Shown here one piece after another: positions 56,601-63,767 of a stretch of 64,000 bases of DNA. Source of the stretch: Christiangramia forsetii KT0803 (GTDB taxonomy: Bacteria > Bacteroidota > Bacteroidia > Flavobacteriales > Flavobacteriaceae); assembly GCF_000060345.1 (NCBI RefSeq), contig NC_008571.1:1302001-1366000 (forward strand), read 5' to 3'. Both the position numbers and the translations under genes were made by a program. Under the pieces are notes generated by a model. It saw nothing but the letters and a program-made list of their open reading frames with translations. It was not told where the DNA came from and did no database searches. Every line of letters begins with the position of its first letter. Position 1 is the stretch's first letter.

Positions 56601-56791
56601 CAGCCTTTACCACAGGGTTGGCACTTATTCCATTAGCTTTAAAAGGAGGCGAACCGGGAAGTGAGATCCAGAGTCCAATGGCTGTTGTAATTCTTGGAGG
56701 ATTGCTTTCAGCAACGGTACTGAACCTGGTTGTGATACCTTGCGTATATGAATTAGTTACGAGGAAAGAATATTCCACTTCTAAAATTTAA
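53693..56791 (+). CDS. CusA/CzcA-type heavy-metal RND pump
   Basis: A 1032-residue RND permease with the two halves of a porter domain and 12 membrane segments. The TM4 signature is IAIGALVDDAIIDVENV near 396-412, carrying two adjacent acidic residues instead of the single Asp-Gly of the first pump. GRAELDEHAQGVNAAEIDV and RIDHMLSGTRANIAIKIFGP mark the porter region. It differs from the pump at 40777 in this motif and in lacking a TolC part, so the metals handled may differ. A strong terminator follows. Confidence 0.93.
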   Translation: MLNKILSISLKNRLLVLLAAVVLSVTGFYLARTMNVDVFPDLTAPTVTILTEAHGMESEEVEKLVTYQLETAMNGSPNVRRIRSSSAAGISIVWVEFDWGTDIYKARQIVSERIPMIRENLPTGIGAPTMAPISSIMGEVMLLGVTSDSLSPMELRTLSDWQIRPRIKAIGGIANVVVIGGDYKQYQVFADPGKMKYYDVSLEELTEKVKEANTNAPGGFLNQYGNQYIIKGSGRAYVIDDLEEAVVKQVNGQSIKIKDIAEVQIGAADKIGDGSLNAEPAVILTISKQPDVNTLELTERLDEAIAELETSLPESVEIKSQIFRQADFIDASISNLNMTLLEGAFFVVIVLFIFLMNWRTTLISLLAIPISLLVSIIVLKMLGYTINTMSLGGMAIAIGALVDDAIIDVENVYKRLRENIRKPKAERQSVITVVRDASVEIRSSIIIATLIIIVSFVPLFFLGGMEGRLLKPLGIAFITSVLTSLIVAVTVTPVLCSYLLKKEKMLKKQSEGTKVERWLQKAYADILNRALKIPKTVIAVTVVAFLLSIALFTQLGRSFLPEFNEGSLVISVVGPPSMSLEESNKTGNQVEQLLLEMPEVDVVTRRTGRAELDEHAQGVNAAEIDVPFTLEDKSKEEFFEEVRGKLSIVPGVNITLGQPIAHRIDHMLSGTRANIAIKIFGPDLQQLYEIGKNVEENITPIDGLADVVVDQQIEVPQIKISPKRQILSAYGMTVGQLMEQVDIAFAGHEVGEIYEGQKYFDLVVRYKEDVRNSIEKIKTALIGLPNGSQVPLEQLASVSSVSSPNTISREDVQRKIVVAANVQGRDLRSAVEEIQQTVNSSVTIPEGYRVQYGGQFESESRASQMLLITAVIAIFVIFLLLYFEFNNVKLAFVVLINLPLALIGGILIVYFTSGIVSIASTIGFISLFGIATRNGILLVSRYEDLRKEGLRGYELIKSGALDRLNPILMTAFTTGLALIPLALKGGEPGSEIQSPMAVVILGGLLSATVLNLVVIPCVYELVTRKEYSTSKI

Positions 56792-56800
56792 AAAAATATG

Positions 56801-56833
56801 GCGGACTCGATGTAGAGTCCGCTTTTCATTTTT
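56801..56833 (+). terminator. Rho-independent terminator
   Basis: GCGGACTC (56801-56808) and GAGTCCGC (56815-56822) form an 8-bp stem with a 6-base loop, followed by TTTTCATTTTT. It ends the second efflux operon. Confidence 0.92.
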
Positions 56834-56974
56834 AGCAGCAATTGTTTCCTTCCTGAATGGGTGGACAGGCAACAGTACCATAAGAACAATAAAGCAGCAA
56901 TCACCTTCCTTTGGTTTCAATAATTGACTGCAGTTTTCGCATTGGTAAAAAAACTGACAGGCTGTTGTGGACAT
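56832..56974 (-). pseudogene. Frameshifted GDCC-type cysteine-rich small protein
   Basis: The leftward frame starts MSTTACQFFYQCENCSQ and reaches KEGDCCF, then leaves the expected frame. In the next frame the sequence continues CSYGTVACPPIQEGNNCC and stops at 56832. Bacteroidota metal-efflux loci often have a small protein with the pattern GDCCVFCSYG..CPPIQ, so one base seems to have been lost near 56878-56886. Convergent with the pump gene. It could be a sequencing error. Confidence 0.7.
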
Positions 56975-57070
56975 TTCTTCTTCTCCTTTTCTTAATAAGA
57001 TTATTTATAACAGTATCAAAATTATTTTTAGATTAACCTGTGGTTAATATAGTATATGTTAAAAATATAT

Positions 57071-57098
57071 TTTAGATTTGCCTAAATAATATTTTAGG
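57071..57098 (+). promoter_or_regulatory. Overlapping metal-repressor-like palindromes over the -7 box of the di-haem operon
   Basis: TTTAGA-TTTG-CCTAAA (57071-57086) and CCTAAA-TAATAT-TTTAGG (57081-57098) share the middle arm. The box TAGATTTG (57073-57080) matches TAnnTTTG and lies inside the first palindrome. The TTTAGG/CCTAAA wording resembles DtxR/MntR-type operators, so iron- or manganese-dependent repression is likely. A further inverted repeat, ATTAACC-TGT-GGTTAAT, lies at 57032-57048. Confidence 0.55.
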
Positions 57099-57100
57099 TA

Positions 57101-58309
57101 ATGAAAATACAATGGTTTTGTCTGATTATTTCTATCGTTTTTTTTACATCCTGCGATAAATTGGCTGATGAATATGGTCCTGTTCCTCCAAAGGAAAATG
57201 AACTTCTTGATGGGCCTGTAGAAGGATTATCAATCGAAGAACAGATTCAGTTCTTGAATGGGGATATAGCGTTCAATGATGAAGTATTTACTGCAGAAAC
57301 TGGACTCGGCCCCGTTTTCGTAGGTACTAGCTGTGTTAGTTGTCATTCTGGGGATGGTAAAGGTCACCCGTTTAATCAATTTATAAGATTCGGTCAAAGT
57401 GATACTTTAGGAAATCCTTTTGCAGACTTTGGGGATGGTAAAAATCAATTACAGAATAAAGCAATTCAGGGGTTTCAGCCTGAAAAGCTACCTCCAGGAG
57501 CACCCTTCACCACCTTGGTTGCGCCTGCGGTCACAGGATTAGGTTTTTTGGATGCTGTTCCAGATGAAAGTATACTTTCTCTAGCCGATCCTTATGATGA
57601 GAATGGCGACGGAATAAGTGGTAGAGCTCATTTCGCATATCCTCCTGAATATGTTCAAATTCGGCCAAATAGTATTTCACGTGGAGGTAAATATATTTTT
57701 AGGTTTGGTAAAAAGGCAATTAGTTATGACTTATTGCATCAAACAGTAGGTGCGTATAATCAAGATATAGGTATTACATCATTATTTGAACCTATAGATC
57801 CTTATAGCGGGCTGGAAGAGGACCCGGAAATCAGTACTCAGGTAGTTAACGAGGTGGTTTTTTATTTAAAAACCTTAAAAGCTCCGATACCTCGAAATCA
57901 AAATGATCCTGATGTTGTATCTGGCAAACAAATTTTTTCCCGAATTCAATGTGCTGCCTGCCATACCCCAAGCATGAAAACGGGATATACGCCTATCGAA
58001 GCACTATCTAATAAAGAATTTCATCCCTATACAGATTTACTACTTCATGATATGGGTCCTGGTCTGGACGATGGATATACCGAAGGTTTTGCTGAAACAT
58101 CCGAATGGAGAACCCCTCCGCTATGGGGAATTGGCCTTTCTGAAAACTCACAAGGAGGAGGTTTGTTTCTTTTACATGATGGCAGGGCAAGAAGTATTGA
58201 GGAAGCCATTTTGATGCATGGCGGTGAAGCCAAAAATTCAAGGGATGAGTTCAATGCCCTATCGGATCAGGAAAAAAAGCAACTACTTGAATTTATAAAT
58301 TCATTATGA
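57101..58309 (+). CDS. Di-haem oxidoreductase (DUF1111/DHOR family) lipoprotein
   Basis: A 402-residue lipoprotein (FFTSCDK) with two c-type haem sites: CVSCH (78-82, in GTSCVSCHSGDGKGHPF) and CAACH (284-288, in IQCAACHTPSMKTGY). The C-terminal ETSEWRTPPLWGIGLSENS and LHDGRARSIEEAILMHGGEA stretches are family landmarks. Related proteins are called thiol oxidoreductases but are believed to be peroxidase-like or iron-uptake-linked di-haem enzymes; the substrate is not established. It overlaps the Rieske gene by four bases, so the two are translationally coupled. Confidence 0.9.
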   Translation: MKIQWFCLIISIVFFTSCDKLADEYGPVPPKENELLDGPVEGLSIEEQIQFLNGDIAFNDEVFTAETGLGPVFVGTSCVSCHSGDGKGHPFNQFIRFGQSDTLGNPFADFGDGKNQLQNKAIQGFQPEKLPPGAPFTTLVAPAVTGLGFLDAVPDESILSLADPYDENGDGISGRAHFAYPPEYVQIRPNSISRGGKYIFRFGKKAISYDLLHQTVGAYNQDIGITSLFEPIDPYSGLEEDPEISTQVVNEVVFYLKTLKAPIPRNQNDPDVVSGKQIFSRIQCAACHTPSMKTGYTPIEALSNKEFHPYTDLLLHDMGPGLDDGYTEGFAETSEWRTPPLWGIGLSENSQGGGLFLLHDGRARSIEEAILMHGGEAKNSRDEFNALSDQEKKQLLEFINSL

Positions 58310-58743
58310 TGAAAAGAAAAAAATTTATCCAAACCCTTTCCTCTGTTGCTATAACAATACCAAGTTTAGGTTTTTTACATTCATGCAGTGGAATTTACTA
58401 TGCTACAGCAAAGGAAGAGGTAGATAAGATAACCATAGCGAAGCATGAGTTTATTCTTGAAAAAAATAACAAGGTGTCTAAAAGAGAGTTTGTCCTTATA
58501 CAAAATAACAAATACAGATTCCCTATTTGTCTATATAAAGTTGGTGAAGACTATATAGCTTCCTTACTAAAATGCACTCATCGAGGGTGCGAGCTTAATG
58601 TTGGTGGGGGTATCTATAGTTGTCCTTGCCATGGAAGCCAATTTTCCAATGAAGGAACCGTATTACAAGGACCTGCTGAACAAAAACTAAAAACATTTCC
58701 AACGAAAACAGACGATGAAAACATCTATATTTTATTCTCCTAA
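58306..58743 (+). CDS. Rieske [2Fe-2S] lipoprotein
   Basis: A 145-residue protein with lipobox-like FLHSCSG. The Rieske motifs are CTHRGC (90-95) and CPCHGS (106-111): cluster ligands C90, H92, C106 and H109, and disulfide cysteines C95 and C108, as in high-potential Rieske proteins. It likely shuttles electrons between the di-haem protein and a periplasmic or membrane partner. It starts in the ATGA overlap with the upstream gene and overlaps the porin gene by 29 bases. Confidence 0.93.
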   Translation: MMKRKKFIQTLSSVAITIPSLGFLHSCSGIYYATAKEEVDKITIAKHEFILEKNNKVSKREFVLIQNNKYRFPICLYKVGEDYIASLLKCTHRGCELNVGGGIYSCPCHGSQFSNEGTVLQGPAEQKLKTFPTKTDDENIYILFS

Positions 58744-59968
58744 TTATTTGATCATTACCTTAATATTGTTCACCCTCAGTGGAAATTTAATAGCCCAAAA
58801 CGAGGATGATATACTTAAAAGAACGAAGTCAGATACAACAGATACTCAACTTAACATGGATGCGGTATACAACCGACCAGCTCTAACAATAAATAAAGCT
58901 CCGGTATCTATTGGGGGATATCTTGAAGCCAATTCGATATATGCAGTGGAAGATGGATTGACAGAAGGATTGTCTTTTCAAGCACGACGTTTAACATTAT
59001 TTCTGTCTGCCTCAATTAACAAAAGAATTAAATTTTTAACGGAAGTAGAGTTTGAAGAGGGAGGTAAAGAGATTGCCATAGAATTTGCTGCTATGGATAT
59101 CTCCTTTGATCCTCTTCTCAATTTACGAGGTGGAATAATCTTGAATCCAATCGGTGCTTTTAATCAAAATCACGATGGTCCTAAATGGGAGTTTGTAGAA
59201 AGACCTGATGTGGCAGTAAAATTACTACCCGCCACTTTTTCTAATGCAGGTTTTGGAATGTATGGTAAAACAAATACTGGAGATTGGATTATCGGATATG
59301 AAGCATACCTCTCAAATGGATTTGACAATAGTATAATTAATAATTCAAAAGATCGAACCTCTCTTTCATCCGTTAAAGAAAATGAAGAGCGTTTTGAAGA
59401 AAATTTCAGCGGTGACCCTTTAATTACTACAAAACTCGCTATAGGAAATAGAAATATAGGTGAGGTTGGTTTTTCTTATATGGGCGGTACATACAATCGT
59501 GTAATGGAAGATGGACTACAGATAGATGAAAAGAATAGGAGGGTGGATGTCTTCGCTATTGATCTTAGCACTACTATTGAATCAACCGGCACTTATATTG
59601 TTGGAGAAGGCGCTTATGTGTGGGTGGATGTGCCAAAAACATTTACGCAACAGTTTGGAGATAAACAAGCAGGATTTTTTCTGGATGTAGTTCAACCAGT
59701 GTTGCAAAAGAAAATGTTCGGTTGGGAAAATGCATCCTTAAACGTCTCCGCAAGGACAGATTATGTAGATTTTAATATTGGTAACTTCACTCAAACTAAT
59801 ACAAATATAGGGGATGATTTAATTGCGGTTACCCCTTCTATTAGTTTTAGACCGTCTCCTGCAACGGTTTTAAGGTTGAATTATCGTTATCAGTGGCAGA
59901 ATGACATTTTAAATAATCCAGCCACAAAAACGGCTACCTGGTACCTGGGTTTTAGTACCTATTTTTAA
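58715..59968 (+). CDS. Outer-membrane porin-like beta-barrel
   Basis: A 417-residue protein with a signal peptide ending NLIAQ, a short charged N-terminal region and a barrel of about 16 strands: SIGGYLEANSIYAVEDG, LTLFLSASINKRIKFLTEVE, and a final TWYLGFSTYF. The pattern FVERPDVAVKLLPATFSNAG resembles phosphate-selective (OprP/OprO-like) porins. It could form an outer-membrane channel or the scaffold for the di-haem and Rieske proteins, in the way porin-cytochrome modules do. The last is inference. Confidence 0.8.
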   Translation: MKTSIFYSPNYLIITLILFTLSGNLIAQNEDDILKRTKSDTTDTQLNMDAVYNRPALTINKAPVSIGGYLEANSIYAVEDGLTEGLSFQARRLTLFLSASINKRIKFLTEVEFEEGGKEIAIEFAAMDISFDPLLNLRGGIILNPIGAFNQNHDGPKWEFVERPDVAVKLLPATFSNAGFGMYGKTNTGDWIIGYEAYLSNGFDNSIINNSKDRTSLSSVKENEERFEENFSGDPLITTKLAIGNRNIGEVGFSYMGGTYNRVMEDGLQIDEKNRRVDVFAIDLSTTIESTGTYIVGEGAYVWVDVPKTFTQQFGDKQAGFFLDVVQPVLQKKMFGWENASLNVSARTDYVDFNIGNFTQTNTNIGDDLIAVTPSISFRPSPATVLRLNYRYQWQNDILNNPATKTATWYLGFSTYF

Positions 59969-59990
59969 GAATGATATGCAGTTTTAACTA

Positions 59991-60128
59991 ATGGAATGGG
60001 CTGCTTGGGGTGGCATGATTAGTTTTATCTTACTGCTAATTACAATATTTCTAAACAGAAGGCTTAAAATTATCTCAGTTTTTAGACAAGTTGAGAAAAT
60101 GTTTCCAGGTGCAAAGCTTGATCAATAA
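59991..60128 (+). CDS. Very small single-helix membrane protein
   Basis: A 45-residue frame: M-E-W-A-A-W-G start, membrane segment GGMISFILLLITIFLNRRL, then a basic tail ending FPGAKLDQ. It lies 22 bases after the porin gene and probably belongs to the same operon. No family recognised. Confidence 0.5.
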   Translation: MEWAAWGGMISFILLLITIFLNRRLKIISVFRQVEKMFPGAKLDQ

Positions 60129-60292
60129 AATGCTTCTTATTACGTATTGTATTTCTTTTCCTTCATTCTTGATTTGTGGAAAAATATCATGGGTAAAATG
60201 AGTCTGCGGTCATATTTTAAAAGAAAATTCAATTTAAATGTATCTTTTTAGAGATTTAAAGGTCTCCTTAGTAAAGTATAAAATTTATAAGT

Positions 60293-60406
60293 ATGAATGA
60301 TTGTAAATGCACTAATTGTGATTGCACTAAATGTAATTGCAGAAATTGTTTAGAAAACAATTGCCCTTGTACAAGCTGTGAATGTGGTAAGTGCGATTGT
60401 TGCTGA
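60293..60406 (+). CDS. Metallothionein-like 37-residue cysteine-rich protein
   Basis: The frame encodes 37 residues with 14 cysteines, no aromatic residue and no signal peptide. The Cys spacing is regular: C-x-C-x-x repeats run from residue 4 to 19 and again from 24 to 37, with a short LENN spacer (20-23) and a terminal CC. Sample stretches are DCKCTNCDCTKCNC and CPCTSCECGKCDCC. This two-block CxCxxC design is that of metal-cluster proteins, and Zn, Cu or Cd binding is the natural guess. The gene is shorter than common ORF cut-offs. A hairpin follows, then sigZ 49 bases after its stop. Confidence 0.75.
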   Translation: MNDCKCTNCDCTKCNCRNCLENNCPCTSCECGKCDCC

Positions 60407-60410
60407 ATTA

Positions 60411-60450
60411 AATAAAGGTTGGTTTAAAAGCTAACCTTTATTTATTTTTG
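60411..60450 (+). terminator. Hairpin between the Cys-rich gene and sigZ
   Basis: AATAAAGGTT (60411-60420) and AACCTTTATT (60433-60442) form a 10-bp stem with a 12-base loop, followed by TATTTTTG. It may terminate or reduce read-through into the sigma gene, which begins at 60455. Confidence 0.75.
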
Positions 60451-60454
60451 AACT

Positions 60455-60979
60455 ATGGAGACTCAAAAAGTTTGGAACAATTTCAATGAAGAGTTATTCT
60501 TCTTTATTCTCAAAAAAGTTAAAAATGAAAGTGCTACAAATGATATTTTTCAAAATACATTTTTAAAAATCCATAAAAAATTACATCAACTTGAGAATGA
60601 TGAAAAAGTAAGAGCCTGGATTTTTCAAATTGCTCGAAACGAGATAGCAAACTACTTCAATAAAGAATCTGTTTATTTACCGAGTGCTAATTTACAGAAT
60701 GAAACTGCTTTAGAAAAATATCAGTCAATATGCTGTTTTGATAAATTCGTATATGAACTACCAGATATTTATAAAAAGATAATTGAATTGATTTATATCA
60801 AAGGACTAAAGCAAAAGGAAGCGGCTGAAATGTTAGAAATAAGTCTTACAAATGTCAAGGCTAGAATACGAAGAGCTAAAGATATTTTAAAACAAAAATT
60901 CAATGAATGTTGTAAATACGAGTTTGATAAAGATGGCAAATTAATTGGTGAATCCAATTGCTCTATTTGTAAATCATAA
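60455..60979 (+). CDS. sigZ: ECF sigma factor, SigZ type
   Basis: A 174-residue sigma factor. Region 2 reads IFQNTFLKIHKKLHQLENDE then VRAWIFQIARNEIANYF. Region 4 reads LIYIKGLKQKEAAEMLEISL then NVKARIRRAKDILKQ. The C-terminus, FNECCKYEFDKDGKLIGESN followed by CSICKS, is the cysteine tail characteristic of SigZ proteins, suggesting metal or thiol sensing without a separate anti-sigma factor. No anti-sigma gene is adjacent. The upstream metallothionein-like gene and downstream TonB receptor are possible targets. Confidence 0.88.
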   Translation: METQKVWNNFNEELFFFILKKVKNESATNDIFQNTFLKIHKKLHQLENDEKVRAWIFQIARNEIANYFNKESVYLPSANLQNETALEKYQSICCFDKFVYELPDIYKKIIELIYIKGLKQKEAAEMLEISLTNVKARIRRAKDILKQKFNECCKYEFDKDGKLIGESNCSICKS

Positions 60980-61248
60980 TTAAAAATACATCCGCCCACA
61001 AATCCATCGCAGATAACAGGTATTGTTAAATAATAGGATTTTAGCATTTCATAATGAAACGATTAAAAACTGACAAAGGGATAGAATGTTAACTTTAGTT
61101 GTTTCTTAGCATCATATTTTTTAAAGCAATCTTTTTTTGAATAAAAAATTGCTTTTAACATCAGATTAAATCAAAAAATAATCTATTAATTATCTTTAAG
61201 AGGGCTGTGATCACTCCACTCCACGCCATTTAAAAAAATCAAATTTTC

Positions 61249-61279
61249 TTTGTGTAATTAAAAGGGGCTTCTATATTTG
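61249..61279 (+). promoter_or_regulatory. Bacteroidota-type promoter of the TonB receptor gene
   Basis: TTTG (61249-61252), 19 bases, TATATTTG (61272-61279): both boxes match the -33/-7 consensus of the main sigma factor. The ATG lies 31 bases downstream. The region from 60980 to 61248 shows no gene. Confidence 0.75.
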
Positions 61280-61310
61280 TAGTTATTTTTAATAAATCTA
61301 AATAAGAATA

Positions 61311-63695
61311 ATGAAATACTTTACTTTTCTGGCTTTAATGGCCTTTAGCCTCTCTGCTTTCTCCCAATCTGGATTAAAAGGTGAAATTAAAAATGAAACA
61401 AATGGACCTATGGCAGGTGCCTCCGTTTATATCGAGGAATTACAAAAAGGAACTACTACAAATTTTGACGGGTTATATAAACTCCAAGAGATTCCCCCTG
61501 GAAACTGGAGGGTAGCGGTCAAAATGTTGGGGTACCAAACTATAGAGCAAATGATAGAAGTTAAACCAGATTCCTTAACAACCTATAATGTAAACCTGCA
61601 GGAAACATACGGCAGTTTGGATGAAGTGGTAATTTCTGCGAGCCGGAACCCGGAATATCTTTCAGAAATCCCAGCTTCTGTTACGGTGGTGAACTCAGAA
61701 AAGCTTCGGGAATTCACTAAAATATCCTCCAATATTAATGAGATTCTAGCATATACTGTGCCCGGTCTTGCTGTAAGTACAGGAACATTTTCGAATTGGG
61801 GACAAACATTAAGGGGTAGATCATTACTGGTTATGGTTGATGGAATCCCTCAATCAACACCGCTACGAAACGGACAATTGGGAATTAAAAGTATTAATCC
61901 TAACGATATAAGCAGAGTCGAAGTAATCAAAGGAGCCACTTCAATATTTGGAAATGGCGGGAATGGCGGCTTTATCAATTACATCACTAAGAATCCTACC
62001 ACTTCAGAAAATTTGAGTGGCACTACTAATATTTGGGGAACATCCCAACTTTCAAGTACCGAAGATGCTCTGGGATACGGAGTATACCAATCATTTTCCG
62101 GACAACTTAATAAGCTTAGTTACTATGTAAGCGGAAGTATAGAACATACCGGGAATAAATACGATGCGGAGGGCACACCATTACTACCCACCTATGGGTT
62201 TGATAATACCGATATTTACAGTACGTATGGTAAACTGGAATATCTCCTTTCTTCTAATCAAAAAATAACTCTTAACGGGAATCTTTATAAATCCCTTCAG
62301 GATTCTCCCTTTATTCCAGTTCTTGCAAATATTCAGGTGTTTAATGAAGAAGGAGACTACTCGTTGGAACCCGGTCATGGTATCGAAGGATCAATTCCTG
62401 GACAGAAGCCAACTGGTTCCGAATTGGTAAATGGGAGGTTAAAATATAATCTAAATAATATTTTCTCCGGTACTACAGATTTTGAAACTGATCTATATTA
62501 TTCCAAAGCCAAAAGTATTTTCTTTTATTCCGATAAATTCGAAGGAGGAGGGCAATCCGTGATCAATTCAGAAAAGTATGGCTTAAGACCTAATTTTAAT
62601 ACTCAGTTCAGCCCGTCTGGCGATATGAATATATCTCTGATCTATGGACTGGATCTTTTACGAGATAAGACTAATCAGGGGCTGTTGGATGGAAGGCTCT
62701 GGGTTCCAAATATTGAACTTATGGGTGTAGCACCGTATTTACAAACCACTTTAAAACTAGATAAAAAATGGACGCTTAAAGCTGGATTACGATACGATGA
62801 TTTGAAAATGGATATTGCCAATTATAATACACTTCCCTATTCACCTAAAGGAGATGGTAACTTTAATCCTTCGGTCTCCGTTCAGGGCGGAGAGCTAGCG
62901 TTCGATAATCTGGCATTTAATATGGGAGTCCGGTATATTGAACATCAGGAATTCATTCCCTACATTAGCTATTCCCAGGGTTTCTCCATAGCTGATTTAG
63001 GTTCCATTTTAAGATCTGCAAGAGCTGAAAGTATAGACAACATTCAACTGGAGCCCGCGGTTACCAATAACTATGAATTCGGGTTTATTTCAAAATTTAA
63101 TAATCTTCGTTTAGAGGCGGTAGGATATTACAGCACCTCTAATTTAGGTACTGGTGTTGTATTTAGTGATGAACTAAACTCGTTTATACCTTCTGAACAA
63201 CCTCAGAAAATATTCGGTGGAGAGGTAGCAATAGATTATGCTCTCCCAAGCAATAAACTACTTATTGGGACTTCTTATTCGTATGTGGAAGGGCTTAAAA
63301 ACCCAAACGATGATGAAAATAATTTAAGTTATGTTGGTGGTGATGTCATTTCTGCTCCAAAATTAACGGCCTATGTTACCTGGAAGCCAACAGAACAGTT
63401 TAATACTTCATTGAATGTTATGAGTTTAGGAGATCGAAACAGGTTTTCTCCTTTTCAGGATGGGGAAGGAAATTATGCTTTTAGGCATACGGAATTTCCT
63501 GTAAATGGATATACCCTGGTAAATCTAACGGCCACCTACCAAATTAAGAGTAATATTGATGTTTTCTTGGGTATCAATAACCTTCTTAACGAGTATTATT
63601 TACCGGCAAGATCTCAATGGGCGGCGCCATTAAGGTCTTTTACTACAGCTGGGGAGGGAGCGAATGCCCGTCTTGGTGTAACTTATAATTTTTAA
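61311..63695 (+). CDS. TonB-dependent receptor, siderophore type
   Basis: A 794-residue outer-membrane receptor. It has a signal peptide (1-18, ending SAFSQ), a carboxypeptidase-regulatory-like domain (about 22-95), a TonB-box-like DEVVISASR near 104, a plug (LRGRSLLVMVDGIPQSTPLR) and a 22-strand barrel ending ARLGVTYNF. Length and plug wording fit siderophore or metal-complex receptors rather than SusC. The FLGINNLLNEYYLPARSQWA end motif is typical. A PepSY gene follows, the usual partner for ferric siderophore reduction. There is no STN domain, so no surface signalling is expected. Confidence 0.92.
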   Translation: MKYFTFLALMAFSLSAFSQSGLKGEIKNETNGPMAGASVYIEELQKGTTTNFDGLYKLQEIPPGNWRVAVKMLGYQTIEQMIEVKPDSLTTYNVNLQETYGSLDEVVISASRNPEYLSEIPASVTVVNSEKLREFTKISSNINEILAYTVPGLAVSTGTFSNWGQTLRGRSLLVMVDGIPQSTPLRNGQLGIKSINPNDISRVEVIKGATSIFGNGGNGGFINYITKNPTTSENLSGTTNIWGTSQLSSTEDALGYGVYQSFSGQLNKLSYYVSGSIEHTGNKYDAEGTPLLPTYGFDNTDIYSTYGKLEYLLSSNQKITLNGNLYKSLQDSPFIPVLANIQVFNEEGDYSLEPGHGIEGSIPGQKPTGSELVNGRLKYNLNNIFSGTTDFETDLYYSKAKSIFFYSDKFEGGGQSVINSEKYGLRPNFNTQFSPSGDMNISLIYGLDLLRDKTNQGLLDGRLWVPNIELMGVAPYLQTTLKLDKKWTLKAGLRYDDLKMDIANYNTLPYSPKGDGNFNPSVSVQGGELAFDNLAFNMGVRYIEHQEFIPYISYSQGFSIADLGSILRSARAESIDNIQLEPAVTNNYEFGFISKFNNLRLEAVGYYSTSNLGTGVVFSDELNSFIPSEQPQKIFGGEVAIDYALPSNKLLIGTSYSYVEGLKNPNDDENNLSYVGGDVISAPKLTAYVTWKPTEQFNTSLNVMSLGDRNRFSPFQDGEGNYAFRHTEFPVNGYTLVNLTATYQIKSNIDVFLGINNLLNEYYLPARSQWAAPLRSFTTAGEGANARLGVTYNF

Positions 63696-63701
63696 AAGGG
63701 G

Positions 63702-63750
63702 TGGTAGTCGTTATTAAGAATTGATATTCAGAAGTAACGACTACCATTTT
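63702..63750 (+). terminator. Long hairpin after the TonB receptor
   Basis: TGGTAGTCGTTA (63702-63713) and TAACGACTACCA (63735-63746) pair perfectly over 12 bases, followed by TTTT. It lies 18 bases before the start of the PepSY gene, so it may only attenuate transcription. Confidence 0.85.
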
Positions 63751-63767
63751 ACACTAAAATTTATTGC

